DNA of 64,000 nucleotides from Thalassia testudinum (taxonomy: Eukaryota; Streptophyta; Magnoliopsida; Alismatales; Hydrocharitaceae): positions 68,202,501 through 68,266,500 of the forward strand of contig JAZHRO010000003.1 of assembly GCA_037157565.1 (NCBI GenBank), given 5' to 3'. Under the pieces are notes generated by a model that did not search any database, had not been told where the DNA came from, and worked only from the letters and a program-made list of their open reading frames with translations. Position 1 is the first letter of the stretch, and each line of letters begins with the position of its first letter. The position numbers and the translations under genes were made by a program. Positions 22,501 through 34,162 of this stretch are shown here, one piece after another.

Positions 22501-24050
22501 AGCTTGAGTTGAAACCCCTCCCTGACACTCTCAAGTATGTTTTCCTAAGTGCCAATGATACGCTCCCCGTTATCATTTCGGCTGTGCTGTCTGAGGCACA
22601 GGAGGGAGCCTTGGTTGAATGCCTGTCTAGGCACAAGGAAGCTATTGCTTGGAGCATTGCTGACATTAAGGATATAGACTCTACACTCGGCATGCACCAC
22701 ATTTATATTGATGATTCCATCAAGCCTTTTAGGGACATGCAGCGATGTCTGAACCCTAATATGAGGGAGGTTGTAAAAAAGGAAATCGTGAAGTGGTTGG
22801 ATGCCGGGATCATATATCCCATTGCTGATAGTAAATGGGTCAGTCCCATTCATGTGGTGCCAAAGAAGGCAGGCTTTACTGTGGAACTCAACGACCAAGG
22901 TGAACAAGTTGTCACTAGACCCTCAACTGGATGGAGGGTCTGTATTGATTACCGCAAGCTAAACACTGCTACCCAGAAGGATCACTTTCCTTTGCCTTTT
23001 ATTGATCAAATTCTCGAAAAATTGGCAAGGAATAAGTATTATTGCTTTCTCGATGGATATTCTGGGTACAATCAGGTGGCAGTCTTTCCTGATGACCAGG
23101 AAAAGACGACATTCATGAGTCCTTACGATACTTTTGCATTCAGGCGTATGCCGTTTGGATTATGTAATGCCCCTGCAACTTTCCAGCAGTGTATGATGTC
23201 TATCTTTTCGGACATGATTGACGAGTGTGTCGAAGTATTTATGGATGACTTTCTCCATTTATGGCTCGTCTTTCGACCAGTGTCTCCTGCACCTGGAGAA
23301 TGTGTTGAAACAATGTAAGGAGACTGGTTTAGTCCTCAGCTAGGAGAAAAGTTACTTCATGGTACAGAAAGGAATTGTAGTTGGTCATGTTGTATCCGAG
23401 CAAGGCTTAGAAGTAGATAAAGCCAAGATTGATTCTATTTCCAAACTTCCATTGCCTACGAATGTCACACATATTAGATCCTTTCTGGGCCATGCTAGCT
23501 TTTACAGGCGCTTTATTAAAAATTTTAGTAAGATTTCTAGGCCACTTTGTGACTTGTTGGCGAAGGAATCTTCCTTCAATTTTGATTCAAAGTGTGCCGA
23601 GGCCTTTCAAACTCTAAAGGAGGCCTTGATCTCTGCACCTGTTCTCCAAGCTCCTGATTGGACACTCCCATTTGAGCTTATGTGTGATGCTTCGGATTAT
23701 GCAGTGGGAGCAGTCCTTGGACAAAGGGTTGTGGGAAGACCTCATGTGCTGCATTATGCAAGCAAGACTTTAACTGAACCTCAGCAAAACTACACCGTCA
23801 CTGAAAATAATTACTTGCTGTAGTTTTTGCTCTGGAGAAGTTTAGGTCTTATTTACTTGGGTCTAATGTGGTTGTTTTTACTGATCATGCAGCAGTGAAA
23901 CATCTCATTGCTAAGAAAGATTCTAAGCCACGTCTGATTAGGTGGATCTTACTCCTTCAAGAATTTGACTTGGAAATACGTGAAAAGAAAGGAGTAGAAA
24001 ATGTTGTGGCTGACCACCTGTCTCGCCTTCCTCTTAATGACTCTCTTTCT
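22501..24050 (+). pseudogene. E2 reverse transcriptase and RNase H with frameshifts
   Basis: RT is intact to FMDDF (about residue 1085-1089): [48 protein letters not shown]. One extra base at about 23250 shifts the frame. The shifted frame carries the RT end (YFMVQKGIVVGH) and most of RNase H (CDASDYAVGAVLGQ), with a TAG at 23341-23343. A one-base loss at about 23810 returns to the original frame just before [12 protein letters not shown], which keeps the RNase H Asp, and VVADHLSRL. The coding capacity is lost over about 560 bases. Confidence 0.93.
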
Positions 24051-25394
24051 GAAGACATTCGCGAGGCATTTCCCGATGAGACTCTGATGGCGGTAACACC
24101 AACTTTACCTTGGTATGCAGACATTGTAAATTACTTGGTCACTGGACAAACTCCTGGCTCTTGGGATGAGCAGAAAAGAAAGAGATTCATTTCTCAAGCA
24201 AGATATTTTCATTGGGAAGAGCCAGAATTATTTAGAATTGGACAAGACCAAGTATTGAGACGTTGTGTGCCTAAAGAGGAACAACAAAGTGTGCTGACAT
24301 TTTGCCATGAACTTCATTGTGGAGGACACTTTGGTGCTAAGAAAACTGCTTTTAAGGTTCTCCAGTCTAATTTTTGGTGGCCTTCCTTATTTAAGGATTC
24401 TCATAATTTTGTTAAGGCCTGTATTAGATGTCAACGGAATGGAACGATTGGGAAGAAGAATGAAATGCCTCAACATCCTATTCAACCTGTTGAAATTTTT
24501 GATGTGTGGGGAATTGACTTTATGGGCCCCTTCCCGTCGTCCCATGGTTTTGATTATATCTTGGTGGCAGTTGATTATGTCTCTAAATGGATAGAGGCCA
24601 TTCCTACGTGCACAAATGACCACTCTGTAGTTTTGAAATTTGTGAAGGCTAATATCATATCCCGTTTCGGCTGCCCCAAGACTATTATAAGTGATGGGGG
24701 ACCTCATTTCCGAAACCAACACTTCAATCGATTAATTAAGAGTTTGGGAGTGAATCACAAGGTTGCTATCCCTTACCACCCTCAGACAAGTGACCAGGTT
24801 GAAGTATCAAATAAGGAGATAAAAAATATTTTGGAAAAGACCGTTAGACCTGATAGGAAAGATTGGTCCCAAAAGCTCGATGATGCTTTGTGGGCTTATC
24901 GAACGGCCTATAAGACCCCTTTGGGTACTTCTCCCTTTCGGATTGTGTATGGAAAAGCATGTCATTTACCTGTTGAATTGGAACATAAAGCACTTTCGGC
25001 TATTCGAAGTGTTAACATGGATTTAGAGAAGGCAGGTAAGGCACGATTTCTAGAATTAAGTGAGCTTGAGGAGCTGCGGAATGATGCTTATGACACCTCT
25101 CAAGCTTATAAAGAAAGAACTAAGGTCTTGCATGATAAGTTTATTCTTCGAAAGACCTTTGAGCCCAACCAACAAGTCTGGCTTTTCAATTCCAGACTTA
25201 CGCTTTTTCCTGGGAAGTTAAAATCTCGTTGGGATGGGCCTTACATAATCACCAAACTATTTCCGCATGGAGCTGTGGAGATAAAAAATCCTTCCTCTTG
25301 AGCAACTCCCTTTATCGTCAACGGTCAACGGTTAAAACTGTACATAACTTTAGATGGCCATCTGGTTGACGAAGTCACTCTTGAGGAGCCTTAG
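24051..25394 (+). pseudogene. E2 integrase
   Basis: In the original frame: HHCC zinc module ([20 protein letters not shown] ... CIRCQ), DDE core ([31 protein letters not shown]) and a C-terminal GPY/F module ([20 protein letters not shown]). All three acidic residues are visible. A TGA at 25299-25301 cuts the last 31 codons, whose reading continues in frame to a TAG at 25392-25394 (ending LEEP). Length and order are normal for Athila-type integrase. Confidence 0.93.
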
Positions 25395-26604
25395 CTCCTA
25401 CCATTCTCCGCCTCAGGTAATATCTTCCTTTAGCTATTGTTGTTTTCAATGAGGACATTGTTTGAACCAGGCATGGGGGAGAGGACCTGAGGCATTTTGT
25501 TTATAGCATATATAAAAAAAAAGAGAAAACAGAGAGAAAATGAAAAAAAAAAAAGTTTTGAGATTAACTGGCTAAGTCCTGCATTCTTAAGCAAATCAGA
25601 ACTCTAGCGTAGACTAAATTAATTCTAGGGTCAAACTTTAGAAGCTAAATGAGTTGCTACCGTTAGACATTTAGGGTCATTTGTGTACTTAAAAACTTAA
25701 GTAGGAGTTAAGTTACGGACCATTCCTCAAGAGGTTGAGGAAGGGAAGCTAGGGTTTGAGTTAAAAGGTGGGGTAGTAGCTGGAGTCTTATTCTACCTTC
25801 TAGTCTACGGGTCCTTGTAACCCAGGCATCCAAATTTCACACACTTGGTCTGGTAATCAACTTAATTTCTATTTTTCTGAAAAGAGATTTGGTTCTCTTA
25901 GTTTTGACTTAAGAGAGGCTTGAAAACACATTTTGATTGGAAGAGTTCCCGCCGTAGGAGAGGTGGAGTATATACTCACCTTGAGGATGCGATGATAACA
26001 TATTACCTCCTCGGTGCTTGTCTCTTAGGATATCCATCCTACTGGGGGCATGTAAGCGTATTGTGCGGTTCAGGTACCATGGGCGGCCCTATCTCGAAGT
26101 GCCGATTGCCATAGGCCTGAATTCACTTAAGAAATCCATGGGAGATACTATCTCGAAGTGTCGATTGCCAGGAGTTCTTCGGGTCATTATGGGCGGTGCT
26201 ATCTTGAAGCATCGAAAGCCAGGCACCCTTCGAGGTATGGCAATGGGGACAATGAATCCGACACAGACCGTGTTGATAGCTGATCTGAGGTTAGACTTAG
26301 AAGAATAAAAAAAAAAGTATATATATATATATATAAAATCCTTTAACTCAAATAACTCAAACCAATGCACAGGCACAGATGCTTTAATCTTAGGGATCAA
26401 TAAACTTTAGGGTAGAGTCAGAAATCAGGGAAACTTGTGCCTGCAACTCGTCTTTAGCCGACCTAGTCTATAACTTAGCAACTACTTAGAAACCTTGGGT
26501 CTAGAGCCTGAACTTAATATGCTTCTGAAGGAAGACTAGGTGAGTTAACTAGTCTACTTGGAGAGCTAGGGTTCGCTTAATTTTGCTAGGGACTAGCAGA
26601 AACT
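25395..26604 (+). other. E2 untranslated region between pol and 3' LTR
   Basis: 1.2 kb without a supported gene, with A-rich tracts (25509-25555) and three imperfect repeats at 26079-26220. No envelope-like frame is present. Confidence 0.85.
26079..26220 (+). repeat. Three degenerate repeats in the E2 3' untranslated region
   Basis: Units starting at 26079, 26138 and 26189 share ATGGG, then CTATCTCGAAG, then CGATTGCC or a close variant. Spacings are 59 and 51 bases. Confidence 0.85.
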
Positions 26605-26619
26605 AGGCATGGGGGTATT
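26605..26619 (+). other. E2 polypurine tract
   Basis: AGGCATGGGGGTATT lies directly before the 3' LTR. Confidence 0.9.
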
Positions 26620-28200
26620 TGATTAGCCCATAGTTGTGGGCTATTTAAGTATTTAAGTGCCTACGCATTAGGTTAATTCTAAAATTTATTTAGTATAAAT
26701 TAGGATGTAAATATATTAATTCATAGTTTTAATTTAATTACATAATCCATCCATTGCATTCATATTTTAAGAGCATTTAGAATTAGCTTAGAATGACATT
26801 CATCTAATTAGATAACCAATTAGGTACATTATTTTTATTAACATAAAAGTTGAGGGTCTGTATATAAATGGCCCTAATATTTTAACATTATTTTCTTTAT
26901 TCTTCTTCTTGCAGGAACGGCTGGTTGCCGCTCCAATGCCCAGCTGCCGCAGTGAAGAACCCATTCAAGGGGGAGCGGATGTGGTGGATCTGGTCTGGCA
27001 GCTGAATTCAAATTGGTGCAGGCCACTACAAAAGGACGAGGGAGGCAGCCGAGCTTGGGAGGCCTCCACCACCGACCCACCACTGTGTAGAGAGACCTTC
27101 TCTCTTCCACTCCATACTGCCGACCTCTACTGTGGCAGCGAGTCTCCACCACCGTGGGCGTGTGGTGTGACAGGCCACACCGCCATCCGGAGCTCGCCCG
27201 CATCACCGTGAGCACCTTAGCGTGCATCTCCCTCACCGTCGTCACCAACCACCACCACTGCAACAACCTTCAACCACCCTTTCAGTAACTTAAGACGTCC
27301 GGGAAATTTCCCGGACGTCTGAAGCTACCCGCTCACCTCCAACAGCCCACGCCTTCCTCAGCCTGTAGCACTCTCCAACCGCACCCACTCTCCACGCGCC
27401 TGCAGCTCACACCATCTCTACGCACTCACCGACTGCAGCGCCCTCTTCCCCGCTCCTGCAGACCCGCAGCATCCTCCAACCGCGCCTGCAGCACCCTCCA
27501 CCTGTGCTTGCAGAACCGCTTGCAGCACCCTCCTCGCATGCCTGCAGACCCGCACAACCGTGCATGCCTCCTCCCATGTCTGCAGCTTGCGCACCCGCTC
27601 CCGTGTCTGCAGCACCCTCCGCCCACGCCTGCAGAGCCGCCAGCAGCAGCGCGATGCAGTTCTCACACCAACAGGCCGCGCACGCTCACCGACTGCAGCA
27701 CCTCCGCCGGAGCTCATCTGCCCACCTCCAACCGCCGCGCGACTTGCCGCCACCACTGATTCGAAGCCCTTGGTCCAAGGGACTTCCTCCGAGCTTCCCT
27801 CACCTAGCCATCCACTCCTCATCGCGCAAGGCAAAGGGGAAAAATTCCCCTGTTTTGCTACAGTAAATCGTCAATTAGAAATTACATTTTCTGCCATTGT
27901 CACTTTTTAATTATATTTTATTGATTCTACATTGCGGAAAATATCCTCTAGTTTCTCAGAATTGCTATTTCAGCATTGTTTCTTGCTTAAACCTTGATCT
28001 GAAGGCAATTTTGGCTTGATTCTTGTCCAAACTAACTACGAACAAATGTTTTTAACTTGTGTGAATTTTAATACGTCATTGCCTCCCTGTGGATTCGACC
28101 CGCTCCTCTGTGAGTGGTTATTTTTTCTTAAATATTGATTAGTCGATTTTTCCACCACATTAAACCGCAAACGACTTTAAAGCGAACAATCGACGAGTCA
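26620..28200 (+). mobile_element. E2 3' LTR
   Basis: 1581 bases, TGATTAGCCC to CGACGAGTCA, aligning end to end with the 5' LTR. It keeps TATAAATG at 26863-26870 and the palindrome at 27289-27324. A gap relative to the 5' LTR falls at about 27470. Confidence 0.95.
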
Positions 28201-28205
28201 GAGCC
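28201..28205. repeat. E2 target-site duplication, right
   Basis: GAGCC, matching 17168-17172. Confidence 0.95.
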
Positions 28206-30822
28206 CGGATAGGTTGTGGTAATATGGTTATTTTATCGTTGAAATGAGTATAGTGGTTAACCTAAATCGAGCCTAACCATCTCTTTACAAAATTTTTTAC
28301 CTAGCTTGGTTGATTTTATCTTGGTCACTTTTAGGCCCAGGGTTGAACTCTGGGAAGTGGGATTAGAGGTGAAGAAGTTTCTACATCTGTCCTACAATGA
28401 ATCTCTTCTGTTCGCTTATTATGTTTTCAGTGTTTTTCTATTTAAGATTTTTTTTTATAATTGTCCTAGAGGTACACCCTCAAAATTAGGTTCTTGGCTT
28501 TGAGCAAAGTTAGGATTTCAAAACTAGTCTAGCTATTCGCAAGACTGAGTACCTGCAAGTCATGGATTATCTTTTCTCTTTTGTATATTTTTTTTATCCT
28601 TTTAATGGCAGGAAAGAGAAATAGAAATAAGGTACATAAAGTATATAAATATATGTATATATTATAATGTATATAGGGGTGGGGGTGGAGGTGGAGATGG
28701 TATGTAGCACGGTGTCGAGTTGATCGTCGTCTAGGAAGACACAACTAACAGGATGAAGTGCCGCGTGGAGTGTAGGATGGATGGGTGGAAGATGTGTGCG
28801 AAAATGCTTTCTGTATGCGTGTCTCAGGGAATATCAGCAATGGGTGCAGATATTCCCTCGATACAACGTATGGTACTTGATATGAAAAAATATATATATG
28901 TATATATGTAAATATATATCTATATGTATATGGATAGGTATGGTCATAATTATATAAGTGTATATGTAGCTATATATGTATATATTTATATATATATATA
29001 TGTATATATATATATAGATATGAAAATATATGTATAGATAGATGTATGTATATGTATATATATATATTTATAATTTGATATATATGTATGTATATATAAC
29101 TATATATATAGATACATATATATATACATATATATATATATATGTATGTATATATATAGTAATATATGTATATAGTTATATATATGTGTTTATGTATATA
29201 TATATATTAGTATAAGTATCTATGTATATAGATATATGTAGATAGATATACATATATATATATATATGTATTTATAGTTATAGATACATATATGTATAAA
29301 TGTATGTATATTTGTATATAAATATATATGTATAAATATATGTGTATATATATGTATATATAAATATATGTATATATACTTATACTTAGTTATATAGGTA
29401 CTAATATATGTATAGATATATGTATATATATATGTATATAAATATATGTATATATATCAATATATATATGCATATGTATATATATATAAGTATATAATAG
29501 TGTATAAGTGAGTGGGTGTGTGTATGAGAGTGTGTGTGTGTTTGTATGTGTCTGCTAAGGGAGTGAGAGAGTGCAATGAGAGAGAGAGCGAGAGAGAGAG
29601 AGAGCGTCTGCTGAGGAAGAAGCACTGTGAGTTAAGTCGTCTGGAGCAGCGGGTGATGTCTGATGCCACACGCAGGTGCAGCTGTGTAGGCACGCGAAGA
29701 CGCGGGCGCATGTAGGAGGTAGTGAGCACGAGGGGAAGGACCGCAGTGCACAGTGCTGCACAAAGAGGCAGGTGCTGAAGCGGGTGAAGATGCGGGAGCA
29801 GACACGAGAGCGGGCACGAGGAGAGACACGGGCGTGGGCATGCACAGACGAGCTAGCATCGGTAGCGGTGCGGAGAGAGAGCACCGGGTGACCGGATAAG
29901 TGAGAAACTTACTGGTCACCGCACTGTAGCCACAGTGTCGTGCTCTCTAATGTGAATAGTGGCTACAGTGCGCTCTCGACTCGCGCGACCGCCTGTGTCC
30001 GGTTAAGTGTGTGCGGGTGGTGTGGAGTGGCTGACGCGCACGCGAAAGAGGCTGCGGCGGCTGCTGGCGTGTGCGAAGAGAGGCGAGGCCAGCCTGCAGA
30101 TGCACGCAGAGGGCGTAGAATAGCCGCCTGAGGCTCATGGTGGCCTGCGCTGCTGCTGCTGTTGCGGAGCTTGAGCTTCAAAGCTTGAAGCTCCTGTAAA
30201 TGGCGACGATGGGCTGGAATGATGAAACAAAGGAGAGAAAACCACTATGCCCATCGGCTCTTTGATGAGCTGGGCGGTGGTGGGACTCACAGTGTTGGTT
30301 GTGCACCACTGTGAGCTGCTCCTGCCTGCAGAGTAGCTCCTCAGAAGGAGGAGAGGCAGCGTATGGAGGGCAAAGGGGAGGAGACGGCCTGGAGGAAGCT
30401 GCTGTGTTGGGTTTTTTGTGTTTTGTGTGGACCAAGCTCCTCGCAAAGAAGAAAGCTGAGCCCTTTTTAAAGAGGAAGAAGGCAAGCACAGCCATGCCCT
30501 GGTTGTGCATGGCTGTGCATGCGGCTGGCAGGGAGTGGCTGTGTAGGGCAAGCTTTGCAGAGCATGGCGCGAAGAAGGTCCAGCCATGCTCTACAGCCGT
30601 GGAGAAGAAAGTCAAATAAAAATAAAGATGGTGAATTTGCGAGGTAGCACTTGAAAATTTTGTTAATTACAAGGCCAATTTATTCACTCTCCTCCCCTCT
30701 CAAATAAATGCATGCCTGTGTCTATTTTTACAAATGCGACTATGTCTACCTAATATACACTGGTAATGCTTGGAAATAGCACAAGATGGCACAATTGTTG
30801 GTGCATTTTTGTTGTGCAATCA
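28206..30822 (-). mobile_element. E3 left (3') LTR, main part
   Basis: It aligns with 39566-42098 and ends TTGTGCAATCA at 30822, next to a polypurine tract. It contains a TA-rich tract (28880-29490), a GA-rich tract (29560-29605) and a GC-rich distal half. E2 separates it from its outer ten bases at 17163. Confidence 0.92.
28880..29490. repeat. TA-rich tract in E3 left LTR
   Basis: Imperfect TATATG and TATATA runs. The counterpart at 40248-40740 is shorter. Confidence 0.92.
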
Positions 30823-30836
30823 TACCCCCATGCCTA
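30823..30836 (-). other. E3 polypurine tract
   Basis: The minus strand reads GATAGGCATGGGGGTA, abutting the LTR, as in E1. Confidence 0.85.
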
Positions 30837-32148
30837 TCTTTTGCTAGTCCCTAGCAAAACATTTTCTTTTGTATTGTTTTTAGAAATGATCTTAAGCTGA
30901 AGATTTTCTTCAGAGGCGACATAGGTGTGTTTATTGTTGGATATTGTGAGAACCAATTGCAGAGAATACTACCAGTACTTTAAGTCTCACATGACATAGA
31001 CCATCTCTCAACTAACCAGGACTCTTGATATTTATACCTTAAGTACGATTTCCAGGACCCAGGAGGTTTTTGCCATACTCGAGAGCTCAAGAGATTATGG
31101 CTTGTACTTAATGAAGGATCAAGACTGACCAGATGAACATTAAGACTCAAGCCCAGGGTTTCACGAATTTTAAGTGCAGGTTGGTCCCAGTTTCTGCTCG
31201 TGTCTTCGAATTGACCCTTAAAGAGATGACGAAAAACTCAACTCCCATTTTATTACATTTATGGCTCAAAGAAAACAGAGTATTTGTAACTTGCCCTGAA
31301 GAACCGTTGTAGGGGGAAGACTTTATAGATATTTGTGAGACATACTGACTTATTTATACCTTTTTTTTTTTAAACACGTGTCAGTATATCTCTTACAACT
31401 TTATTTGGAGGAGCACACTTTTCTTTTGGTGGGAGAGTTCCTTTTGGTGGAAAGAGTCTCTCCTAAACACAAGACTAAAGCCTGGGATGAAAAGTCTACC
31501 TACGTGCATAGGTAAGGACTCCACCTTCCCTAATGAACACTAGGGTTGGATCTTATGTTCACCTAGTCTTTCTTGATATGTGTAGTGTGAACCAAGATTA
31601 CTTAGGCTCTCGAGTAGAAGCAAACCAACGGATCCTGTACTAGTGTCTCAGGTACAAGAATACATTCCTAAGTTAGGAGAGATTCCGATCTATTTTGTCA
31701 ATGCTTAAGTGAATTAAACCGAGCTTGAGCAAATCAAGCTTCTGTGTCATGGAAAGTCATCAAAACAGTGGTTGAATATACATAAACACTTATTGTATTT
31801 TTGTTTCAGCCTTCAGATCATTGCTAAACACCTTTTTTCTTTTTTTTTGATATATTTATAGATAGATGGAAACTGCATGATACCATAAAATACCCAGATC
31901 CTATGGATGCCTATCCACCCTCCCATGCCAAACGATGCTATGTCCTCATATGCATGTAGGGAAGGGTAGAGGAAGGATGAAAGATCGAGTAACGAGAGGT
32001 GAGGTGCAGGGTATACAGAATGGTGGGTGGATGGTGGGTGGTGAAGTGAAAAGTGAAGTGAGCGTGATAGTGGCAGAGTGTTGTTGGGGTGCCTCCCAAC
32101 GAGCGCTAACTTTAACGTCCCCAGCTGGACTTAGAATGAGGCACAAAA
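30837..32148 (-). other. E3 untranslated region between pol and 3' LTR
   Basis: It aligns with 2461-3873 of E1. No coding sequence is supported. Confidence 0.8.
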
Positions 32149-34162
32149 TTAGTTACCCTTCAGCAGGGCAACAGTTTCTCCAACAGGGGCAGGTTCATGA
32201 GTAAGATAGGGTTTCAAACGCTGCCCATTGACCGTAAATTTACGCCCAGATTTGGGATCTTCAATCTCAACAGCCCCGTTGGGAAATGGTCTTGAGACCA
32301 AGAAAGGGCCAGTCCATTTGGACTTCAATTTCCCAGGAAAGAAATTGAGCCGGGCATTGTAGAGCAAAACTTGCTGAGATAGCTCAAATCCTTTCCGCCG
32401 AATATGGCTGTCATGAAAAGCCTTAGTGTGTTGCTTGAAAGTTAAGGCAGAATCATAGGCTTCACGATAGAGCTCTTCCAGCCCCTGGAGTTGGAGTTTC
32501 CTTTCTCGACCACACAGGTCTGGGTTGAGGTTACATTGGCGAACCACCCAATAAGCGCGGTGCTCCAGCTCCACGGGCAAACGATAAGGCTTTTCGTAAA
32601 CGATTCTATAAGGAGACATACCAAGGGGAGCCTTGAAGGCGGTCCAATACTCCCAAAGTGCGTCAATTAGCTTGTCAGACCAATCCTTACGATCAGGTCG
32701 AACCATTTTCTAGAGAATTTGCTTGATTTGCCGGTTCGACACCTCTACCTAGCCGTTCGTCTGAGGATGATACAGGGATGCGTTATGATGGTGGACTCCA
32801 TATTTTCTCAGAAGTGCCCGAAAAGAAGCATGGGTAAAGTGGCTTCCTCCATTCGAGATAATGGCTCGAGGGATCCCAAAGTGCGCAAAGATGTGATCTT
32901 TGACAAATCGAGTGGATATAACATGGTCAGCACGGCGCATGGGAATAGCCTCAATCCATTTCAAAACATAATCAATAGCCCCGAGAATAAATTCGAAGCC
33001 GTTGGAAGGAGGAAAGGGACCCATGAAATCAATTCCCCAAATGTTGAAGATTTCCGCAACTGGGATGGGTTGCAAGGGCATCATGTCACGACGTGACATT
33101 GACCTTAACAACTGGCACCTAGTGTAATGTTTGGCATAATTTTGTGCATCCTGGTGAAGGGAGGGCCAAAAGAAATCGCACTGCAACACCTTGGCTGCAG
33201 TTTTCCTCCCAGAAAAATGGCCTCCATAGGCCTGATCGTGGCAGAAGGATAGCACACTGGGGAATTCGCTATTAGGAATACATCGACGGATGATTTGATC
33301 AGCACCTATTTAGAAAAGAAGTGGATTATCCCAGAAATAATACTTTGCTTCTGCCATGAGACGCACGCGCTGGTTTTTAGGCCAGCCACGTGGAAGGGAT
33401 CCAGAAGCAAGGTAATTGGCAATGTCAGCATACCACGGTCCACTTGCCACATTAATTGTCAATAGGTGCTCATCAGGAAAAATCTCATTAATCGGTAGAG
33501 TAAGTCCAATATGGTCAGGGTCCTGTCTAGAAAGATGATCAGCCACAACATTCTGGGCTCCGACCTTATCGCAGATCTCAATGTCAAATTCTTGGAGCAG
33601 AAGGATCCAATGAATCAGTCTTGGCTTGGCATCCATCTTATGCTTGAGATGGCGAATGGCCGCGTGATTAGTGAAAATAATAACATGTGAGCCCAGATGG
33701 TACGAGTGGAATTTCTCTAGCCTAAAGATGACTGCCAGTAGTTCTTTCTTAGTGGTAGTATAATTACGCTGGGCCTCGTCCAACGTCTTACTGGCGTGGT
33801 ACACCACGAAGGGGTGTCTATCGCGTCTTTGTCCCAGGATGGCTCTGACTGCAAGGTCGGAAGCATCACACATGAGTTCAAAGTCGAGGGACCAATCAGG
33901 TGGCTGGAGAACAGGGGCCTTGGTGACAGCATTACGTAGCTACGTAAATTCTCGTATGCAGTCAGGGCCCATATCGAAGGGTACGTCAGTCGATAGGAGA
34001 TGAGTTAAAGGTCGAGAAATCTTGGAGAAATCTTTGATGAATCTCCTATAGAAATCGACGTGTCCCAGGAAGAATTTGTTTGACAGAGCCAGGCACAGGT
34101 AAATCAGCAATTACATCAAGCTTAGCTCTGTCAACCTCGATACCCCTATAGGAGATGATATG
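32149..34162 (-). pseudogene. E3 RNase H and integrase
   Basis: Fragments in one frame: RNase H ([27 protein letters not shown] with Asn where E2 has the catalytic Asp, [10 protein letters not shown]), integrase zinc region (ARNYAKHYTRCQ-like, with Tyr for one Cys context), core ([20 protein letters not shown] with Asn in place of the second catalytic Asp) and C-terminal GPF module. In-frame stops occur at about 33310, 32749 and 32710. A 5-base loss at about 34075 changes frame relative to the RT part. It is clearly dead. Confidence 0.92.

Larger units (their letters stand above)
17173..28200 (+). mobile_element. E2, complete plus-strand Athila-like Gypsy element
   Basis: An 11.0 kb element with two LTRs (TGATTAGCCC ... 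CGAGTCA), a primer site two bases after the 5' LTR, one gag-pol reading frame with a few lesions, a polypurine tract and a perfect GAGCC duplication. It is the best-preserved element in the window. The two LTRs differ by many substitutions and small indels, so the insertion is not very recent. Confidence 0.97.

Noticed and set aside
29401..30619. Frames in the distal half of the E3 LTR
   Set aside because: Low-complexity, overlapping on both strands, not shared in length with the second LTR at 40878-41926.
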